Below are positions 6,160-10,403 of a stretch of DNA of 10,403 bases, one piece after another. The position numbers and the translations under genes were made by a program. The stretch is from Candidatus Jordarchaeia archaeon (GTDB taxonomy: Archaea; Asgardarchaeota; Jordiarchaeia; Jordiarchaeales; Freyrarchaeaceae), in NCBI GenBank assembly GCA_018383835.1, contig JAHAWR010000051.1:1-10403 (forward strand), written 5' to 3'. Each line of letters begins with the position of its first letter. The first letter of the stretch is position 1. The notes under the pieces are model-generated. The model saw only the letters and a program-made list of their open reading frames with translations, had not been told where the DNA came from and ran no database searches.

Positions 6160-6981
6160 TTATGTTCCGACCCTGAATCTCTCCGTCAGCTGTTTTAATG
6201 TTCTTATCGCGCTTAGCGCTGCCAGATAACTTGTTTCAGGGTTTTCTGGAGCGGGATAATTCTGGGTTATACAAGTGAGCTTTCCAAATGCCCCTTCAAC
6301 GTGGATCTCGTGTATGTTCTTTTTCACCGTCGGGTCAACTACCACTTTAACTTTAGTTTTGTCTGCTCCTATTCCTGCGAGGCTGAGCGTCAATGCAACG
6401 TTTATGCCTTTGGGAAAAAGCCGCGCAGCATCCCTAGCAGTCCCCTCAAAGAGAACCATGGGCTCCCTAACCTCGTCCAAGTTTACCCCTTTACGGGTCA
6501 CGTACTCGTTCCCCTTGAAAGCCGCCGGCGGCTTCCTGGTTATGAGCTCAACTCTTTCTATGTGTTCCATGGCGGCGGCTTTAACCGCATCTATCCCACT
6601 TATGGCACCTGAAGGTATGTAGACGTAAACCTTCTTCTCCTCAACTATATTGAGGATCCGCTCATAGAACTCCTTGTCGTAGAAAGCCCCCACGCTCAGC
6701 ACCATGAGATTCTTTCCTGCCAGAAGCACTTTTTCACTGTAATCTTTCACGGCAGTGGGGGTTGCCGCCTCAACAACCAAGTTAACCGCCTGATCCATCA
6801 AAATTTCATCTATATTTTCCGCGACTTTCGGCCTTCTACTAAGAGAAGCCGCCAACTTAACCGCTTTCTCCCTGTCAACGTCAAAAAGATACGCTAATTT
6901 CGCGCCTCCCACTTTTCCCTTATCGATTGCTCTAGCTAATATGCTACCGATCACACCACAACCTATAATTGCAACCTCCAT
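6160..6981 (-). CDS. nadX: L-aspartate dehydrogenase
   Basis: This 273-residue enzyme oxidises L-aspartate to iminoaspartate with NAD(P), the entry step of de novo NAD synthesis in organisms lacking or bypassing aspartate oxidase. It opens with a Rossmann fold, EVAIIGCGVIGSILA (2-16), ending its second strand with LFDVD (32-36), an acidic end that favours NAD. The family core follows: YIPSGAISGIDA (121-132), FPKGINVA (189-196), and KKNIHEIHVEGAFG (220-233), where His224 matches the catalytic histidine, then NYPAPENPETSYLAALSAI (241-259). The length is close to other archaeal members. ATG 6981 is supported by GGAGGT (6991-6996, minus strand) nine bases away. nadA and nadC, which follow in the pathway, are not in the window. 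Confidence 0.93.
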   Translation of the reverse strand: MEVAIIGCGVIGSILARAIDKGKVGGAKLAYLFDVDREKAVKLAASLSRRPKVAENIDEILMDQAVNLVVEAATPTAVKDYSEKVLLAGKNLMVLSVGAFYDKEFYERILNIVEEKKVYVYIPSGAISGIDAVKAAAMEHIERVELITRKPPAAFKGNEYVTRKGVNLDEVREPMVLFEGTARDAARLFPKGINVALTLSLAGIGADKTKVKVVVDPTVKKNIHEIHVEGAFGKLTCITQNYPAPENPETSYLAALSAIRTLKQLTERFRVGT

Positions 6982-7031
6982 TAAAACTCAACCTCCACCA
7001 AAAAAATTACGTTGTTAGCGGGGAAATAACA

Positions 7032-7037
7032 TTTAAA
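7032..7037. promoter_or_regulatory. Palindromic TTTAAA core of the nadX-mfnE divergent promoter
   Basis: In the 98-bp spacer between the divergent nadX and mfnE genes, TTTAAA reads the same on both strands. Leftward it predicts a nadX start near 7009 with a leader holding GGAGGT; rightward it predicts an mfnE start near 7060. A second candidate for mfnE, TTAAATAAAAG (7053-7063), is so close to ATG 7080 that the message would be leaderless. Confidence 0.35.
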
Positions 7038-7079
7038 CGAGAAAGCTTACCGTTAAATAAAAGTTTTACCGGTGCGCTC

Positions 7080-7724
7080 ATGTACTCCGCTGTAGTTAAA
7101 GTTGGCGGGAGCCTAGCACGCTCAAAAAGTACTTTGAAGCGCCTTTGCTCAAAACTATCTGACTTGGGGAGACGCTACCTGTTACTTCTTGTTCCGGGGG
7201 GAGGTTCCTTTGCCGATGAGGTGAGAAGGGCGTACAGCAGGTTCAATCTGAGTGATGACACAGCTCACTGGATGGCTTTAATGGCCATGAACCAGTTCGG
7301 TCTAATGCTAGCTGAACTTGCGGGAGTGGAAGCCACAGAAACCATAAGTGGTGATCGAACAGTCGTTTTCCTCCCGTTCAAACTGATCTTTGAAAGTGAT
7401 CCCTTTCCCCACTCTTGGGATGTCACGTCCGACTCCGTGGCCGCTTATGTAGCTTGGAGAGCTGGAGCTTCAAGAGTCATCTTGCTAAAAGACGTTGACG
7501 GCGTTTTTTCCGCTGACCCAAAAAGGCATAGCAACGCTAGACTGCTGAAGAACGTGAAGGCTAGCGACCTTGCAGCCTTGGATGTTTCGACAAGCGTGGA
7601 TCCATTCTTACCTAAGCTGGTGGGCAAGTACGGGGTTGAGGTTTGGGTAATAAACGGAAAGCACCCGGAAAGGCTTGAAAAACTTCTCGCAGAAGGAAGA
7701 ACTCTGGGAACGAAGATCCATTAA
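7080..7724 (+). CDS. mfnE: Amino acid kinase-family protein, probable MfnE (methanofuran biosynthesis)
   Basis: This 214-residue protein belongs to the amino acid kinase fold. It shows VVKVGGSLA (5-13) with Lys7, the nucleotide loop VPGGGSFAD (38-46), SWDVTSDSVAA (112-122) for acceptor binding, and LLKDVDGVFSADP (135-147). The stretch DDTAHWMALMAMNQFG (59-74) is what I associate with MfnE, the kinase that phosphorylates the aminomethylfuran phosphate intermediate of methanofuran to its diphosphate. The presence of mfnB about 750 bp away supports this. Other amino acid kinases (uridylate, aspartate, acetylglutamate) lack that stretch and are less likely. I prefer ATG 7080 (GGTG at 7071-7074) to upstream in-frame starts that run into the nadX promoter. 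The stop overlaps the opposing GTPase stop by four bases. Confidence 0.8.
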   Translation: MYSAVVKVGGSLARSKSTLKRLCSKLSDLGRRYLLLLVPGGGSFADEVRRAYSRFNLSDDTAHWMALMAMNQFGLMLAELAGVEATETISGDRTVVFLPFKLIFESDPFPHSWDVTSDSVAAYVAWRAGASRVILLKDVDGVFSADPKRHSNARLLKNVKASDLAALDVSTSVDPFLPKLVGKYGVEVWVINGKHPERLEKLLAEGRTLGTKIH

Positions 7725-8425
7725 TTCCCCTTAGACAACTCGTCGGATTTCTCCAAGACATTTTTTATTGGTGAAGTAAGCCAGAAGATGCCAGCCCTCC
7801 AGTCGACCTCAATGTAACCTCTCAGCTCAAGCCAGTTGAGCACCTTTCTCGTAGACGCCAAGTTAAACTCCATCGCGTCTGCGAAGCGGCTAATCCCCCC
7901 AGCCTCCCCATCATGCTTTTTCAAAACATTCAGCAGAGGAGATGCTTTCTCTATTAGCTTCGCAACCAGCATTCTCAGGGCAAGCGAGAGGTTTAACCCA
8001 GTCACCGTGCTGGTTCCTATCACAGGAACATCATCTGGAATCTTGAATACTTGCCTAACGACTTCCGGGGGACGGGCACCATTCACGTCTTGCTTATTAG
8101 CAAGGTACACACGTACGACGTCCGGGAGAAACTCGTCAATCTCCCTTTTCACGGCGTTTGCCTCATCGTCCCGTCCCGGATCAGCGCTGTCAATTACGAA
8201 GAAGACCCCGTCAGCCCCCCTCGAGAGAATCTCTCTTAAGATCCTAAAATGTCTCATGCCGGGTGTTCCGAAAAGGTGAATCCTTAACCCCTCAACGTCG
8301 ACCCTCCCATAATCGAGAGCCACAGTTGTCCCGTGCTTGTCGATGTGTATGCTTCCACCGCCTGAAAGAAACCTCACGACACTTGACTTGCCCGAGTGGT
8401 ACCCGCCAGCAACTAACACCTTCAA
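7721..8425 (-). CDS. Small Ras-like GTPase with C-terminal winged-helix-like domain
   Basis: This is a 234-residue GTPase-fold protein. Visible motifs are the P-loop GGYHSGKSS (7-15), switch I threonines at 33-34 (HGTTVALDYG), the G3 region LFGTPGMRHF (51-60), ANKQD (109-113) for guanine, and a GTST (137-140) G5-like loop. The G3 aspartate is replaced by Gly53 and the residue equivalent to Ras Gln61 is Met57. GTPG in place of DxxG also occurs in the MglA/CvnD-like GTPases of bacteria and archaea. Residues ~175-220 (ISRFADAMEFNLASTRKVL, then LELRGYIEVD) look like a winged helix. The partner and role are unknown; the family often works with Roadblock proteins, and none is encoded here. The start is TTG 8425 (a stop lies upstream in frame); GTG 8419 is an alternative. 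It follows mfnB by 57 bp on the same strand and may be co-transcribed. Confidence 0.85.
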   Translation of the reverse strand: MKVLVAGGYHSGKSSVVRFLSGGGSIHIDKHGTTVALDYGRVDVEGLRIHLFGTPGMRHFRILREILSRGADGVFFVIDSADPGRDDEANAVKREIDEFLPDVVRVYLANKQDVNGARPPEVVRQVFKIPDDVPVIGTSTVTGLNLSLALRMLVAKLIEKASPLLNVLKKHDGEAGGISRFADAMEFNLASTRKVLNWLELRGYIEVDWRAGIFWLTSPIKNVLEKSDELSKGN

Positions 8426-8482
8426 CCCGACACACCAACATTAACCATTGTAATAAGCGTAACTCATTAAGAGCCAGCAAAC

Positions 8483-9241
8483 CTAAAAACTCTTCGGACG
8501 CAAACCAAGATGCCCCTTTAAGGATCCTTCCGTCTCCCTGATTATGGCAACCAGCTCCCTCACCCTCAAGCTCGTTATGCGCCCCCTTATCCTGTCACCC
8601 CCATCGCACGCCGCCCCCCTAACCCCCACTATGTCTGCCCCCGACCTTGCGACCAATGGTATTTCCTCCCTGCGGAGGGAGCCAGCCAGAGCAGCACTTA
8701 TCCCTCTATCCTTAGCGAGTGAAACAAAGCGAAGCACTCCTTCCTCCCCCCAAAGGTCGACTAGGCTGAGGCCGTCTTTAACGGCGGTGTCAACCATTGC
8801 AACGTCTGCTCCCGCCTCTTCAACCACAGTCGGCACAAGAAACGGGTCAATGGCTCCAATCCTTCCTGCATCAGCATACCCAGCGATGACCACCTTAACC
8901 CTTGGGCTGAACTCTTTAACTGCTCTTACAACCTGCATTGAAAGATAAACTGCATCCTCAAACTTGCTCACGCCATAAAGGCCGACCTTAACATAATCCA
9001 CGCCACTCACCGCAGCCCCCAAAGCCGCAAGCGCAACAGTACCCGGCTTAAAAGGAACATCCCCAACAGTAGCGCTGACCTCAACCTCCCTCGGAACCAC
9101 CTCTCGCACCCTTCTGATCACCCACGGAAAATTAGCGCCCAAAGATCCCTCGGCAGGATTTTTAACGTCTATAATATCTGCTCCCCCAGTCACAGCCTCC
9201 AAAGCTTCAAGTTCATCGACGGGACTCACCAGAAGCTTCAC
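8483..9241 (-). CDS. mfnB: (5-formylfuran-3-yl)methyl phosphate synthase MfnB
   Basis: This 252-residue TIM-barrel enzyme joins two glyceraldehyde 3-phosphate molecules into the furan phosphate that becomes methanofuran, the first step of the pathway. The match to the family is strong along the whole length: KLLVSPVDELEA, GGADIIDVKNPAEGSLGANF (19-38), SATVGDVPFKPGT (56-68), DYVKVGLYG (82-90), GYADAGRIGAI (121-131), AMVDTAVKDG (148-157), LAGSLRREEIP (185-195) and GVRGAACDGGDR (206-217). Lys27, Lys85, Asp151 and Lys155 fall in the positions I know as catalytic. A tail of ~20 residues exceeds the methanogen form. GTG 9241 is the start: GGGGTGG (9248-9254) precedes it and the protein then begins like its relatives, whereas ATG 9271 touches the TATA box. 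A 67-bp part of this gene is repeated at the window end. Confidence 0.95.
   Translation of the reverse strand: MKLLVSPVDELEALEAVTGGADIIDVKNPAEGSLGANFPWVIRRVREVVPREVEVSATVGDVPFKPGTVALAALGAAVSGVDYVKVGLYGVSKFEDAVYLSMQVVRAVKEFSPRVKVVIAGYADAGRIGAIDPFLVPTVVEEAGADVAMVDTAVKDGLSLVDLWGEEGVLRFVSLAKDRGISAALAGSLRREEIPLVARSGADIVGVRGAACDGGDRIRGRITSLRVRELVAIIRETEGSLKGHLGLRPKSF
8757..8823. repeat. 67-bp direct repeat, copy within mfnB
   Basis: This segment is identical to 10337-10403. In mfnB it encodes residues 140-162, including the catalytic Asp151 and Lys155, so this is the native copy. The match stops at 8756 (G here, T at 10336). Confidence 0.97.
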
Positions 9242-9274
9242 AGAAAACCACCCCAACACGAAACCATCCAACCA

Positions 9275-9284
9275 TTATATTTAA
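9275..9284 (-). promoter_or_regulatory. TATA box of mfnB
   Basis: On the minus strand this is TTAAATATAA. A start ~25 bp downstream, near 9255, would give a ~14-base leader with GGGGTGG and the GTG start at 9241. It shows that the ATG at 9271 cannot be the start. Confidence 0.6.
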
Positions 9285-9561
9285 TTTTCGCTGCCAAAGT
9301 GACCCACATAAATGCTGGAAACGCAGACTCAGCACTCAAGATCATCCTCATCCCTCATTGGTCAGGGGGGTCAGACCTATCATCGTCTGCAAACAAACAT
9401 AAACTACGCCAAAAGAAATACTTTTTCTTTAGAGCATACGGTGAATTTACCAAGCATAAAATATCCAATAACATTAGCAAAACATGTGAAGATCACAGTA
9501 ATGCATGTTTTCACCAACTGGAAAACAAAGAGAAAGGAGAGATGATGCTTCCTTTTTCTGT
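9285..9561. other. Non-coding spacer between cdhA and mfnB
   Basis: About 280 bases between the cdhA stop and the mfnB promoter contain no gene I can support; open frames here have no ribosome site or recognisable protein. It holds T-rich runs just past the cdhA stop (minus strand), an 8-bp inverted repeat (AAAACATG 9479-9486 with CATGTTTT 9504-9511) and a GGTCAG doublet near 9360-9374. The expected small CODH subunit gene cdhB is not here. Confidence 0.5.
9479..9511 (-). repeat. Inverted repeat downstream of cdhA
   Basis: AAAACATG and CATGTTTT form an 8-bp stem with a 17-base loop, about 50 bases past the cdhA stop. It could shape the 3' end of the cdhA message, or be chance in AT-rich sequence. 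Confidence 0.3.
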
Positions 9562-10403
9562 CTACTTCTTTTCTCTTATGAGTCGTGGTAGTAATGTGGG
9601 GTCGGGTATCTCGGTGGGCTTCCAGCCTCTATCCTTCAACTCGCGCAGCAAGTCTTCCTTGAACGTTATCGGGATGTCGCCTTCGACTCTGACTAACTTG
9701 TCTATGTCGTCCGGCCACTCCTTGCCCAAATACTTCCTCGTCAGGTCAATGTAGTGGCTCAGCTTGATCTGTCGTCCTTTGGTTGTGTCGTTCGGCCTGA
9801 TGCAGAGCTTTGCTGTTAGAACTATGCATTCCTCCTTGGTCTCCGCCACCACGATGAGGTGCTCGGGTGCCGGCCCAACGTAAACTTTCTCTCCCGTCCT
9901 AGCGTTGTACACGTACCAGTCGTCATCGACGTCACTTCTGCCAAGGTACTGCCGCCTGTATTTTGCTCCGTGCGGCCCGAGGATGACCGGTATCCCCCAC
10001 ATGTTAACTCCAGTAGCTATTGAGGCTGCCTTTTGCGAGTAGGCGCCCCATGCTACGCCTACCGCGCCCACGCGGTTAAGAATGTAGTCTGCTATCTCCT
10101 CGAAGTTTCCTCTCAGGTTCCTTCTGGCGAAGATGCTCGCTATCTTTATTGTTGCTCCAACTATGTGGGAGTTTGCCACACATGATCCGACGTTGACTAA
10201 GCATCCTGCGTCAAAGTCGCCGGGGTACTTCTCGTAGAGTGTTAGTCCCTCTTCGTCCCTGTAGCGGCCGAGATCCATAGCCGAGCAACCGCTAGCGACC
10301 ACAATGTATCTTCTCTTCAAGAATCCCTCCGCCATTTCGACTAGGCTGAGGCCGTCTTTAACGGCGGTGTCAACCATTGCAACGTCTGCTCCCGCCTCTT
10401 CAA
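9562..10403 (-). CDS. cdhA: CODH/ACS alpha subunit CdhA, C-terminal part, chimeric 5' end
   Basis: From 10336 leftward the protein is the C-terminal ~257 residues of CdhA, the nickel-iron CO dehydrogenase subunit of the archaeal acetyl-CoA decarbonylase/synthase complex, which makes or oxidises CO in the Wood-Ljungdahl pathway. Recognisable stretches are YIVVASGCSAMDLGRY, LYEKYPGDFDAG, NVGSCVANSH, IADYILNRVGA, AWGAYSQKAASIATG, GIPVILGPHGAKYRR, VYVGPAPEHL and KLCIRPNDTTKGR. The cysteines in SGCSAMD and NVGSC are likely C-cluster ligands. Full CdhA is ~800 residues, so two thirds are missing. The segment 10337-10403 is not CdhA: it is an exact copy of part of mfnB in the same reading frame, so the apparent ATG at 10377 is the Met of MfnB and not a start. 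The frame stays open to the edge. Where methanogen CdhA, as I recall it, has Cys in VGACG, this has Val (VGAVG). Confidence 0.9.
   Translation of the reverse strand, partial: EEAGADVAMVDTAVKDGLSLVEMAEGFLKRRYIVVASGCSAMDLGRYRDEEGLTLYEKYPGDFDAGCLVNVGSCVANSHIVGATIKIASIFARRNLRGNFEEIADYILNRVGAVGVAWGAYSQKAASIATGVNMWGIPVILGPHGAKYRRQYLGRSDVDDDWYVYNARTGEKVYVGPAPEHLIVVAETKEECIVLTAKLCIRPNDTTKGRQIKLSHYIDLTRKYLGKEWPDDIDKLVRVEGDIPITFKEDLLRELKDRGWKPTEIPDPTLLPRLIREKK
10337..10403. repeat. 67-bp direct repeat, copy at the window end
   Basis: It is identical to 8757-8823 of mfnB and runs to the last base of the window. It replaces the sequence that should encode the upstream part of CdhA, and is probably an assembly join. 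Confidence 0.95.

Noticed and set aside
9242..9271. ATG 9271 as the start of mfnB
   Set aside because: It lies directly beside the TATA box, before the expected transcription start, and the extra ten residues are absent from relatives.
9299..9754. A plus-strand frame across the cdhA-mfnB gap
   Set aside because: There is no ribosome site, the composition is unlike a protein, and its second half is antisense to cdhA.
10375..10377. ATG 10377 as the start of cdhA
   Set aside because: It is an internal Met of the copied mfnB segment; the frame continues open to the window edge.
1..10403. CRISPR arrays, insertion sequences, tRNA or rRNA genes
   Set aside because: I found no regularly spaced repeats, transposase, terminal inverted repeats or cloverleaf-like sequence; the only long repeat is the 67-bp pair.

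Overview
The window reads as a piece of an archaeal genome, most likely from an uncultured lineage that uses the tetrahydromethanopterin (H4MPT) form of the Wood-Ljungdahl pathway. Four things point this way: methanofuran biosynthesis genes (mfnB, mfnE), a CdhA-type CO dehydrogenase/acetyl-CoA synthase fragment, archaeal PhoU and Lrp regulators, and promoters with AT-rich TATA boxes about 25 bp before short leaders that carry GGTG/GGAGG ribosome sites. TTG and GTG starts are used. There is no rRNA, tRNA or other phylogenetic marker, so the lineage stays open; Bathyarchaeia or another TACK/Euryarchaeota group with C1 metabolism is possible.

Layout, left to right. (1) 79-1737 (+): a 552-residue protein whose C-terminal half is a methylene-H4MPT dehydrogenase of the MtdA/MtdB type and whose first ~240 residues are a domain I do not recognise. 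(2) 1734-2741 (-): an AbrB-PhoU regulator, tail to tail with the first gene. (3) 2870-3274 (+): a nucleoside 2-deoxyribosyltransferase-family protein. (4) 3361-4527 (+): an acyl-CoA dehydrogenase. (5) 4603-4764 (-): a 53-residue rubredoxin. (6) 5052-5474 (-) and 5533-6117 (+): an Lrp/AsnC regulator divergent from rubrerythrin. (7) 6160-6981 (-): L-aspartate dehydrogenase (nadX), divergent from mfnE at 7080-7724 (+). (8) 7721-8425 (-): a small GTPase with an extra C-terminal domain, then mfnB at 8483-9241 (-). (9) 9562 to the right edge (-): the C-terminal third of cdhA.

Together the genes support C1 chemistry (methylene-H4MPT oxidation/reduction, methanofuran synthesis, CODH/ACS), peroxide detoxification in an anaerobe (rubredoxin, rubrerythrin), NAD synthesis and some acyl-CoA oxidation. 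Most are single-gene transcription units in alternating directions, not one operon.

The most important caution is at the right end. The last 67 bases (10337-10403) are an exact copy of 8757-8823 inside mfnB and are joined in frame to cdhA. This looks like an assembly join artefact, or less likely a real duplication, and it replaces the true upstream part of cdhA. The most interesting biological lead is the unknown N-terminal domain fused to the MtdB-like enzyme, with an acidic residue in its dinucleotide fold that hints at NAD rather than NADP use.
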